Of a stretch of 5,168 nucleotides of DNA, positions 1 through 5,163 are shown piece by piece. The stretch is from Hungateiclostridiaceae bacterium UBA1305. Its GTDB lineage: Bacteria > Bacillota > Clostridia > Acetivibrionales > DTU013. The notes beneath the pieces were generated by a model. That model ran no database searches. It had not been told where the DNA came from and saw nothing but the letters and a program-made list of their open reading frames with translations. The stretch lies in the NCBI GenBank assembly GCA_002307275.1, contig DBTX01000051.1, forward strand, positions 1 through 5,168, written 5' to 3'. Numbering within the stretch: the stretch's first letter is position 1; each line of letters starts with the position of its first letter. The translations under genes and the position numbers were made by a program.

Positions 1-27
1 TTGCATTTACTTTGACCGCCCACCTTT

Positions 28-50
28 ATAAATTGCTTCATAAATTGCTT
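28..50. repeat. Short tandem direct repeat
   Basis: ATAAATTGCTT occurs at 28-38 and 40-50 (12-base period) in A/T-rich noncoding DNA. No function is apparent. Confidence 0.5.
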
Positions 51-93
51 TTATACCCTATAAACTCTAAAACTTTTATTAAATAGCTTACAA

Positions 94-158
94 TGTCATC
101 CTGAGCTTTAGCGAAGGATCTTAGGCGGTCAGGATTCTTCGCTGCGCTCAGAATGACA
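94..158. repeat. Imperfect inverted repeat of a dispersed-repeat type, downstream of rluD
   Basis: The arms 94-120 and 132-158 are complementary over about 27 bases with a few mismatches and one bulge, around an 11-base centre. The outer ends TGTCAT...ATGACA and the words CTGAG and GCGAAG resemble palindromic repeats that I recall being scattered through many bacterial genomes, including Clostridia. It starts 46 bases after the rluD stop and lacks a U-tract on the minus strand, so it is not a classical terminator but could stabilise the operon's 3' end. Positions 1-204 otherwise show no gene. Confidence 0.7.
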
Positions 159-204
159 AATATTTAGATGTTACAATATATTAGTATTATCAATTTTTTC
201 GATC

Positions 205-1122
205 TTATTCTGCACGGAGTTTTTCGACCAATTCGTGAAATTCTGCCGGTGGCTCTGCTTCAAACTCCATATATTCGCCGGTTCCCGGGTGTACGAAGCC
301 TAGTAGTCTGGCATGCAGTGCCTGTCCTTCGAAGCCGTATATCTGCTTCTTTTTGCCGTACACTGTATCTCCGACCAGCGGATGTGCGATATAGGACATA
401 TGCACTCTGATCTGGTGTGTCCTGCCTGTTTCCAGCCTCAGTTCCAGCAAGGTTGCCGACCTGAAGCGCTCCAGGACCTTGAAATGTGTCACGGCATGCC
501 TTCCGTTCCTCACATCCACAGCCATTTTCTTTCTTTCAACCGGATTTCGGCTTATCGGTGCATCGATTTTTCCGCTTTCTTCCCGTATAATACCTTCAGC
601 CACGGCTGTATAAACCCTTTGAATATCATGCTCCTTCAGCCTTTCAGACAGTTTGCCGTGAGCACTGTTGTTTTTTGCAACCACCAGTACTCCGGAGGTG
701 TCCTTGTCGATCCGGTGTACAATGCCTGGCCTTATGACGCCGTTGATATCCGAAAGCTTTCCCTTACAATGCTCGAGCAGTGCATTCACCAGAGTTCCGG
801 AATGGTTTCCCGCCGCTGGATGAACCACCATACCTCTCGGCTTGTTTATAACAATAATGTCATCGTCCTCATAAAGCACATCAAGCTTTATCGCTTCAGC
901 CTTCACTTCAAGCAGAACCGGTTCCGGCACGCATACCGCCACCGTTTCACCGATTCTCAACTTATAACCGGCTTTTTCATTTTTTGCATTAACCTGGACA
1001 CTGCCATCCTCAATCAGTTTTCCAACATACGATCTTGAAAACCTGTCCAGTTTCGCTGTCAGCCATGTATCAAGGCGCTTTCCAACATCTTGTTCCGTTG
1101 TTTCAAAGCATTCATTTTTCAT
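205..1122 (-). CDS. rluD: RluA/RluD-family 23S rRNA pseudouridine synthase (YlyB-like)
   Basis: Converts specific uridines to pseudouridine in RNA; the RluD subfamily acts on large-subunit rRNA in the cytoplasm. The 305-residue protein has the usual two-part build: an N-terminal S4 RNA-binding domain at about residues 13-72 and a catalytic domain at about 84-285. The catalytic motif HRIDKDTSG is at residues 136-144, with Asp139 the expected nucleophile. RTHQIRVH (234-241) and HPLVGDTVYG (247-256) are further family signatures. Length is normal and nothing is missing. The ATG lies inside the end of lspA (11-base overlap), with AGGA 11 bases upstream, so translation is probably coupled to lspA. 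It is the last gene of the operon; no U-tract terminator is visible after its TAA stop. The lspA-rluD/ylyB pairing is common in Firmicutes. The family is certain; the exact target uridines cannot be read from sequence. Confidence 0.95.
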   Translation of the reverse strand: MKNECFETTEQDVGKRLDTWLTAKLDRFSRSYVGKLIEDGSVQVNAKNEKAGYKLRIGETVAVCVPEPVLLEVKAEAIKLDVLYEDDDIIVINKPRGMVVHPAAGNHSGTLVNALLEHCKGKLSDINGVIRPGIVHRIDKDTSGVLVVAKNNSAHGKLSERLKEHDIQRVYTAVAEGIIREESGKIDAPISRNPVERKKMAVDVRNGRHAVTHFKVLERFRSATLLELRLETGRTHQIRVHMSYIAHPLVGDTVYGKKKQIYGFEGQALHARLLGFVHPGTGEYMEFEAEPPAEFHELVEKLRAE

Positions 1123-1594
1123 CTTTTAACTCATCCTGATTCTTTTTCGGCGTTTCCTTGTAAATAAAAAGCATATATACCGCAAGAAGTATCGTACCGC
1201 CGGTTACAGCCATATCTGCAGCATTGAAAATAGGAAACGCATAGGAGCCTATATAAAAAAGCAGATAATCCGTAACCTTTCCAATCAACAGTCTGTCTAT
1301 ATAATTCCCAATCGCACCGCCTAATACCATGGAAAGTGATAATCGTAGAAATGGGCTTTTATTTTTGATCATAAGGTAGATCAAACCCGCTGATATGATC
1401 GGAATTATAATTAGGAATACCATTTTGCTGTCCTGCAATATGCTCCAGGCGCCGCCTGGATTCCTATGAAGCGTTAGATAAAAAAACTTGTCAACTACAG
1501 GTATCATCTGATCCGTCTGAATATTTGCAACTACATAGTATTTGGCAATCTGGTCAATTACCACAATAATGATTGAAATGATGATCCAAAGCAT
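1112..1594 (-). CDS. lspA: Lipoprotein signal peptidase (signal peptidase II)
   Basis: Membrane aspartyl peptidase that cleaves the signal peptide of diacylglyceryl-modified prolipoproteins just before the lipidated cysteine. The 160-residue protein is of normal length and has four hydrophobic segments at about 3-20, 57-76, 84-104 and 126-146. The two catalytic aspartates sit in their conserved settings: Asp100 in GGAIGNYIDR and Asp127 in FNAADMAV. The early DQ (14-15) and the NPGGAW stretch (45-50, the family's N-x-G-x-A motif) also match. AAGGAAGG lies 8 bases before the ATG and supports this start. It begins 28 bases after the stop of a lipoprotein gene that is a substrate candidate, and its 3' end overlaps the pseudouridine synthase gene by 11 bases. 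The basic and acidic C-terminal tail (from about 147) is predicted to be cytoplasmic. Confidence 0.97.
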   Translation of the reverse strand: MLWIIISIIIVVIDQIAKYYVVANIQTDQMIPVVDKFFYLTLHRNPGGAWSILQDSKMVFLIIIPIISAGLIYLMIKNKSPFLRLSLSMVLGGAIGNYIDRLLIGKVTDYLLFYIGSYAFPIFNAADMAVTGGTILLAVYMLFIYKETPKKNQDELKDEK

Positions 1595-1622
1595 TCGTTT
1601 GACCTTCCTTTTTTGAATTATT

Positions 1623-3491
1623 TTACTGCTGCTGCGGCTTATACCAGTGTATGATATCGTTGTAGCGGTCCCAGGTATCAGGTGTAAGCGGCCCTCTCAT
1701 GTTTTTGCCGTAAACCATGGCATTTCTGGTAAAATAAAGACCTATATACGGTGTGTCATTTGAAATCTGCTCAAGAGCAGCCTTATAAAGTATCTTTTTG
1801 TTGTCTGCATTGTCTTCTTTGAAAATCGCGTTGATGTATGCATCAAGCTGCATATTGAAATACCCGGAAATATTACGGGCCTTTTCGTAGGATATCGGCA
1901 ACGAAACAGGAAGGTAGTTGCTTGAATACAAATATGATATATCCGGTATCTGCGGAATTCTGCAGCCGATGAAAGCCATATCGAATTTGGCAATGCTGGT
2001 TCTTGCGAGCAGATCACTCCATTCCACCTGTGTGCAAACTGCCGGAATACCGGCCAGTTCCAGTTGCGAACAAATCAGCTGCGCAGCATGCACCCGGATA
2101 CTGTTGTTGGAATTGACCAGCAGTTCCACCTTCAGATACCTCCGCACACCTCTGATCACCTTGTAATAGCCTTGCTTGCTTTCTTTCCAGCCTCCCAGCT
2201 GCAACGCTTCCTTCGGTGTTTTTGCGGTAATAGCGGTATTTGTGACTGTTGCTGTGGGATTATTCATCGAGACAGCAGTGCTTGTTGATGCGGCATCAAC
2301 GTTACTCGCTGTATTGACTGACTCTGTTGAATTATTTATATTGCCGGAGGTTATTCCAACTGGATTTGTTATTGTTGTAAAAGCGTTTAATACTGCCGGA
2401 TCCGCCGATACGCCTTCCAGATTGGAAATCCAACTATCCGGCAGTACAGGTATTTCAGCAGCCTGCGCATCACCGGGCAATACCGCGGAAATCAGCTTGT
2501 CCCTGTCAATTGCCAGGGAAATAGCTTTACGCGCATATTTATCGCTCATAACAGGGTTACTGAGGTTGAATGCCAGCATTTCAAATTCTCTTGATGTGTA
2601 TTTCTTTATAGTAAGGTCGGTTCTTCCCTTGTACTTTGAAAAATCGCCTGAATCAATCCCCATCACATCAATATCGCCCGTCTGCAAAGCTCCCATTGCA
2701 TCATCCGTACTGTTGAAAACATTTACGTTTACTGTATCTATATACATGCTGTTCTTGCTATTATTATCAATACCCAGGTACCACCAGTTTTTATCAGCTT
2801 TGAGGATGACCTGCTTTTTTTCGGTATAGGATTCGAACCTGTAAGGTCCGGTTCCGACAGGTTTGAAGCTTTTGCCTGAAGATAAGGCATTTGATTGATT
2901 GAATTGATGCTTTGGAAGTATTGGAAATGTCATCATTTCAGGAAGGAATGAATTGGGCTTTATCAGCACCAGTTTGAAATTTGAAGAATCCACTGCAACA
3001 CAGGTTGCAATACTCTGCACCAGTGGCTTGTAGACTGAATCCAACCCTGCATTCATCAATAGTTGAACCGTAAATTCCACATCTGATGCTGTGAAAGGTT
3101 GACTATCCTGCCATTCCACATTATCCCTGATATGAAAATTCCAGATGAGTCCATCTGCTGACGCTGTCCATGAATCGCTCAGTTTGGGAATTGCCTGCTG
3201 TTTTTCATCCAGACTTGTCAGACCTTCATAAATAAGGTTCAGGAAGTCGGAAACATAGGTGTTTTTTGTAAGAACGGGGTTGAATGTATCAGGTTCAGTA
3301 GTGAAAAGATTCAATGTCCCGCCGGAAACCGGTCCCTTGTCGAGGATATCATAATCTTCCTGATATTCCTCAGTATTGCCGATAACGTTATACTGCTGCA
3401 ATTGCAGCTGATCAAGACCTGATCCGTACTGGCAGGCTGATAATAAAAAACATATGACAAGCATCAATACCATTCCCGTTGATTTTTTCAT
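1623..3491 (-). CDS. ABC transporter solute-binding lipoprotein, family 5 (peptide-binding DppA/OppA type)
   Basis: Probable membrane-anchored binding protein that captures peptides or similar solutes for an ABC importer. The 622-residue product starts with a lipoprotein signal peptide: KK at 2-3, a hydrophobic core at about 7-17, and lipobox LSAC with Cys20 as the lipidation site. Family 5 landmarks follow in order: GGTLNLFTTEPDTFNPV (57-73), WNFHIRDNVEWQDSQPFTASDV (from 117), PVGTGPYRFESY (211-222), DIDVMGIDSGDF (273-284) and RKAISLAIDRDKLI (321-334). Between about 370 and 424 there is a Ser/Thr/Asn/Ala-rich, low-complexity insertion not expected in the fold; the family pattern resumes with KEALQLGGWK. 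AGGAG lies 6 bases before the ATG, which overlaps the pgeF stop as ATGA. No permease or ATPase gene is visible in the window, so the binding protein is an orphan here. The ligand cannot be assigned. Confidence 0.93.
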   Translation of the reverse strand: MKKSTGMVLMLVICFLLSACQYGSGLDQLQLQQYNVIGNTEEYQEDYDILDKGPVSGGTLNLFTTEPDTFNPVLTKNTYVSDFLNLIYEGLTSLDEKQQAIPKLSDSWTASADGLIWNFHIRDNVEWQDSQPFTASDVEFTVQLLMNAGLDSVYKPLVQSIATCVAVDSSNFKLVLIKPNSFLPEMMTFPILPKHQFNQSNALSSGKSFKPVGTGPYRFESYTEKKQVILKADKNWWYLGIDNNSKNSMYIDTVNVNVFNSTDDAMGALQTGDIDVMGIDSGDFSKYKGRTDLTIKKYTSREFEMLAFNLSNPVMSDKYARKAISLAIDRDKLISAVLPGDAQAAEIPVLPDSWISNLEGVSADPAVLNAFTTITNPVGITSGNINNSTESVNTASNVDAASTSTAVSMNNPTATVTNTAITAKTPKEALQLGGWKESKQGYYKVIRGVRRYLKVELLVNSNNSIRVHAAQLICSQLELAGIPAVCTQVEWSDLLARTSIAKFDMAFIGCRIPQIPDISYLYSSNYLPVSLPISYEKARNISGYFNMQLDAYINAIFKEDNADNKKILYKAALEQISNDTPYIGLYFTRNAMVYGKNMRGPLTPDTWDRYNDIIHWYKPQQQ

Positions 3492-4348
3492 ATGCTGCTC
3501 CTGACTGCAGTTTGCTTCAGTTGCATGAAAGCTGCGAGGCTTCCGGTTTTCCCATTGTCACCCCGGTAGGAGAAAAACAAATCATTGCGGCATTTTGTAC
3601 AGATACCGCTATTATGGACGTTTTCTTCCCTCAGTCCTTTTTCAATCATTTCTGACTTTATTATTCCATGTAAATCGATTCTCCATTTACCATCTTGAAT
3701 GGCTTCATAAAATGCCGCGTTCTGGTGTTTTGCATTAAAAAGACTGTAAACATCCTCTCCAACTTCAAAACAGCAGCTTCCAATTGACGGTCCCATGACC
3801 GCTATGAGCCTGTCCGCATGAAAACCCGGTAATTGAGCCATTTGCTCAAGTGCTTGCTTCACAATACTTTTCAGAGTTCCTCTCCATCCCGAATGCAGCA
3901 ATGCTGCAGCCTTGATTCCAGGCTCAAACAGAAACACCGGAATACAGTCTGCATGAAATGTCACCATTGTTACACCTTTTGCCTGTGTCATCAGACCGTC
4001 GACACCTGTCAGATCACTTTCCCTGCAAAAACCTTTTCCAATATCACTCTTATCGACATTGCGGACAATATTCCCATGTACCTGGTTTGTCAGAACGAGA
4101 CTGTTTGCATCAAAGGCGGCAGAATCACACAATAACTGAAAATTTCTCAGAACATTATCCCTGCTGTCATTTCTGTTGAAGCCAAGATTCAATGAACTGC
4201 ACTCACCCGTACTGAAACCGCCTGACCTTGTACTCATGCAATGTGCAAGCATGTCGCCATACTCTGTAAGGCATTCAAATTCTATATACCTCAGATCGCC
4301 GTCTGTAACAAGTACAGTTCCGTTTCCTATTTTTTCTTTCGTTTTCAA
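3488..4348 (-). CDS. pgeF: Peptidoglycan editing factor PgeF (YfiH/YlmD, DUF152 laccase-domain family)
   Basis: Member of the YfiH/YlmD/FAMIN (LACC1) family. It is known for maintaining peptidoglycan composition in E. coli and for purine-nucleoside activity in relatives; the old polyphenol oxidase name is doubtful. The three expected zinc ligands are present: His in QVHG, Cys in HADC and His in HSGWRG (residues 124, 168 and 185, counted from the ATG at 4447). GPSIGSCCFEVG and the C-terminal CTKCRNDLFFSYRGD also match. I place the start at TTG 4348: AGAGGA lies 8 bases before it, the 286-residue product is close to family length, and the conserved part (YIEF...) begins about 20 residues in. 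The alternative ATG at 4447 (319 residues) and the ATG at 4405 lack good ribosome binding sites, and both would translate a DNA tandem repeat. The TGA stop overlaps the next gene's ATG. First gene of the operon. Function is confident, start moderately so. Confidence 0.9.
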   Translation of the reverse strand: MKTKEKIGNGTVLVTDGDLRYIEFECLTEYGDMLAHCMSTRSGGFSTGECSSLNLGFNRNDSRDNVLRNFQLLCDSAAFDANSLVLTNQVHGNIVRNVDKSDIGKGFCRESDLTGVDGLMTQAKGVTMVTFHADCIPVFLFEPGIKAAALLHSGWRGTLKSIVKQALEQMAQLPGFHADRLIAVMGPSIGSCCFEVGEDVYSLFNAKHQNAAFYEAIQDGKWRIDLHGIIKSEMIEKGLREENVHNSGICTKCRNDLFFSYRGDNGKTGSLAAFMQLKQTAVRSSI

Positions 4349-4356
4349 GTGTGCGT

Positions 4357-4362
4357 TCCTCT
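4357..4362 (-). promoter_or_regulatory. Ribosome binding site supporting the TTG start of pgeF
   Basis: AGAGGA on the minus strand lies 8 bases before TTG 4348. Neither upstream ATG has a comparable site: the one at 4447 has none, and the one at 4405 has AGGA only 3 bases away. This decides my start choice. Confidence 0.6.
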
Positions 4363-4370
4363 TCCCAGGG

Positions 4371-4449
4371 GGCTGGTTGTTGACTAAAGTCAACTGCTCG
4401 CCCATGCGTCCTGGCTGGTCGTTGACTAAAGTTAACTGCTCGCCCATGC
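4371..4449 (-). repeat. Tandem duplication of a 37-base palindrome-containing element
   Basis: Copies at 4371-4407 and 4413-4449 match at 35 of 37 positions with a 42-base period. Each holds a core palindrome: GTTGACT-AA-AGTCAAC is perfect in the copy nearer pgeF and has one changed pair in the other. The flanks GGCTGGT(C/T)G and CTGCTCGCC recur at 4594-4624. If pgeF starts at 4447, the repeat would encode MGEQLTLVN twice; if it starts at TTG 4348, it lies wholly in the 5' leader as two hairpins. Confidence 0.85.
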
Positions 4450-4474
4450 ATTCGGATAATCAACTCTGACTTTT

Positions 4475-4485
4475 ATATTAGCATA
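4475..4485 (-). promoter_or_regulatory. Candidate extended -10 promoter of the pgeF operon
   Basis: Minus-strand TATGCTAATAT matches the TRTGn extension followed by a -10 hexamer with 4 of 6 consensus bases. No good -35 box exists 17 bases upstream, where the terminator T-run lies; extended -10 promoters can do without one. Transcription would start near 4468, just past the terminator, giving a leader of about 120 bases before the TTG start. Confidence 0.45.
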
Positions 4486-4496
4486 CTCCAAACATT

Positions 4497-4522
4497 AAAA
4501 AAAGCACTTGCGTGCTCTTTTT
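4497..4522 (-). terminator. Intrinsic terminator between spoVS and the pgeF operon
   Basis: On the minus strand AGCAC-GCAA-GTGCT forms a 5-bp stem with a GNRA-type loop, followed directly by a run of seven T when counted from the stem's last base. An upstream A-run (AAAAAG) can lengthen the stem by A-U pairs, so weak activity in the plus direction is possible, though no plus-strand gene needs it. It most likely ends spoVS transcripts; an attenuator role ahead of pgeF is the alternative. Confidence 0.85.
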
Positions 4523-4524
4523 AT

Positions 4525-4586
4525 AACGCATCGGTTCAAAATAAATTTTTCGATTATAAAAAATTTTTATTTTGAACCGATGCGTT
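4525..4586. repeat. Long inverted repeat with 21-bp perfect stem
   Basis: Positions 4525-4545 are exactly complementary to 4566-4586. The 20-base A/T-rich centre can extend the stem by about 5 A-T pairs with a 2-base bulge. There is no open reading frame inside and no clear target-site duplication outside. It sits 2-3 bases upstream (in minus-strand transcription order) of the intrinsic terminator. It may be a small mobile palindromic element, a transcript-stabilising hairpin, or a protein-binding site. Confidence 0.8.
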
Positions 4587-4593
4587 TCAACGA

Positions 4594-4624
4594 GGCTGGT
4601 CGCAAGCAGAGCTTGCTGCTCGCC
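4594..4624 (-). repeat. Third, diverged copy of the variable-core palindromic repeat
   Basis: Minus strand: GGCGAGCAG, then a self-complementary core (CAAGC-TCT-GCTTG), then CGACCAGCC. Both 9-base flanks are identical to those of the tandem copy at 4413-4449, but the core sequence is entirely different while still able to form a stem. The predicted fold is an outer GGC/GCC stem, a symmetric internal loop GAGCA/GACCA, and a 6-bp inner stem with a 3-base loop. It is noncoding, 107 bases upstream of the terminator. No known family recognised. Confidence 0.6.
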
Positions 4625-4635
4625 TGTTCATCCGG

Positions 4636-4654
4636 GGCGGGAAATATTCTCGCC
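4636..4654. repeat. Short hairpin with G-U closing pair
   Basis: GGCGGGAA (4636-4643) pairs with TTCTCGCC (4647-4654) around a 3-base loop. One pair is G-U as plus-strand RNA and becomes a mismatch on the minus strand. It lies in the spoVS-pgeF intergenic region next to the third repeat copy. Function unknown. Confidence 0.35.
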
Positions 4655-4687
4655 GCCTGAAAACCAATTTGGTACCCGCCACCTGGG

Positions 4688-4737
4688 CTTTTGCGAAGCA
4701 AAAGAGTCATTGAGGTGAGGGGGACTCTTTCGCCTCA
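4688..4737. repeat. Cluster of overlapping, partly exclusive stem-loops
   Basis: CTTTTGC (4688-4694) pairs with GCAAAAG (4698-4704) around a 3-base loop. AAAGAGTC (4701-4708) pairs perfectly with GACTCTTT (4723-4730). The two stems share 4701-4704, so they cannot both form fully. TGAGGTG (4711-4717), inside the second loop, can pair with CGCCTCA (4731-4737) with one G-U on the plus strand, which is an H-type pseudoknot topology. All lie between genes. Pairing is seen directly; no known RNA family was recognised. Confidence 0.45.
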
Positions 4738-4747
4738 TTATTACTTT

Positions 4748-4767
4748 CATTTGATAGGGCTCAAATG
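4748..4767 (-). repeat. Hairpin just downstream of spoVS
   Basis: CATTTGA and TCAAATG form a perfect 7-bp stem around a 6-base loop, starting 8 bases after the spoVS stop. The minus-strand bases after the hairpin are not a U-tract, so it does not look like a standard intrinsic terminator. It could protect the spoVS mRNA 3' end or form part of the larger structured region that follows. Confidence 0.5.
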
Positions 4768-4775
4768 GTCTGACA

Positions 4776-5039
4776 CTATCTTCTCGGCTCAACGATGAAC
4801 TTTATGGCGGTCCTTTCCTCACCATCTATGACAATGTCAGTAAATGCCGGTATACAAATCAGTTCAATGCCTGATGGCGCCACAAACCCCCGGGCGATTG
4901 CAACTGCCTTGACCGCTTGATTGATAGCGCCTGCTCCGATCGCCTGCATTTCAGCCATGCCTTTTTCTCTGATGACACCTGCCAGAGCACCAGCAACAGA
5001 ATTTGGATTGGATTTTGCTGAGATTTTTAATACATCCAT
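4776..5039 (-). CDS. spoVS: Stage V sporulation protein S
   Basis: Small regulator needed for normal progress through sporulation in Bacillus subtilis, where loss affects septation and spore coat/core assembly. The family has an Alba-like fold, suggesting nucleic-acid binding, but its molecular role is not settled. The 87-residue product is almost identical in pattern to B. subtilis SpoVS as I recall it: SAKSNPNSVAGALAGVIREK near the start, then QAIGAGAINQAVKAVAIARG (32-51), FVAPSGIELICIPAFTDI (52-69) and DGEERTAIKFIVEPR at the end. Length matches the family, with no truncation. An AGGGGGT Shine-Dalgarno sequence sits 11 bases before the ATG. It appears to be a single-gene unit with its own sigma-H promoter upstream; the next gene downstream lies beyond a long structured intergenic region and a terminator. 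Confidence 0.98.
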   Translation of the reverse strand: MDVLKISAKSNPNSVAGALAGVIREKGMAEMQAIGAGAINQAVKAVAIARGFVAPSGIELICIPAFTDIVIDGEERTAIKFIVEPRR

Positions 5040-5050
5040 AATAATAAATA

Positions 5051-5057
5051 CCCCCTA
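5051..5057 (-). promoter_or_regulatory. Ribosome binding site of spoVS
   Basis: TAGGGGG on the minus strand lies 11 bases before the ATG at 5039 and is a strong anti-Shine-Dalgarno match at a slightly long spacing. It fixes the start that gives the normal SpoVS N-terminus. Confidence 0.75.
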
Positions 5058-5084
5058 ATGCAAACAATATTATATAAAAAGTAT

Positions 5085-5113
5085 TTATTCTACACAAAAA
5101 TTGAAATTCCTTT
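5085..5113 (-). promoter_or_regulatory. Sigma-H promoter of spoVS
   Basis: On the minus strand, AAAGGAATT (5113-5105) fits the sigma-H -35 consensus RNAGGAWWW, and GTAGAATAA (5093-5085) fits the -10 consensus RNNGAATWW at every fixed position. The spacer is 11 bases, as expected. Transcription would begin near 5078, giving a leader of about 40 bases before the spoVS ATG. B. subtilis spoVS is known to be sigma-H dependent, so this fits the gene. The site is seen directly; its activity is inferred. Confidence 0.85.
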
Positions 5114-5133
5114 TTATTTAGTTAAATTTTTGA

Positions 5134-5163
5134 ATTATATGAATATTATAACGCATTAGTCAA
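5134..5163 (-). promoter_or_regulatory. Sigma-A-like promoter upstream of spoVS
   Basis: On the minus strand, TTGACT (5163-5158) and a perfect TATAAT (5139-5134) are separated by 18 bases, close to the vegetative consensus. A second TATAAT occurs at 5150-5145, but its -35 would fall outside the window. This could give basal spoVS expression in addition to the sigma-H promoter, with a leader of about 90 bases. A/T-rich DNA produces such matches by chance, so activity is less certain than for the sigma-H site. Confidence 0.55.

Noticed and set aside
13..131. TGACCGCC (13-20) and GGCGGTCA (124-131) as an inverted repeat
   Set aside because: Only 8 bases over a 100-base gap; chance level, and no supporting structure.
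313..1038. Long plus-strand open frame opposite the pseudouridine synthase gene
   Set aside because: The minus strand carries an intact, motif-complete enzyme; the plus-strand translation is cysteine/histidine-rich with no recognisable domain and no ribosome binding context.
2176..2829. Plus-strand open frame of 217 codons opposite the binding-protein gene
   Set aside because: Shadow of the real minus-strand gene; its hydrophobic look comes from antisense of low-complexity S/T/N codons.
4371..4449. Tandem repeats considered as a minimal CRISPR array
   Set aside because: Only two units separated by 5 bases, with no spacer-length gaps and no cas genes.
4275..4463. 62-codon minus-strand frame upstream of and overlapping pgeF
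   Set aside because: It only translates the tandem repeat in another frame and has no ribosome binding site or family match.
4671..4684. Minus-strand AGGTGGCGGGTACC, reminiscent of a T-box antiterminator motif
   Set aside because: It does not match the T-box consensus in order, no specifier or stem I features are seen, and the downstream genes are not aminoacylation or amino-acid genes.
4521..5156. The 11-mer TTATAACGCAT at both 4521-4531 and 5146-5156
   Set aside because: A few identical 11-mers are expected by chance in a window of this size; similarity does not extend beyond it.
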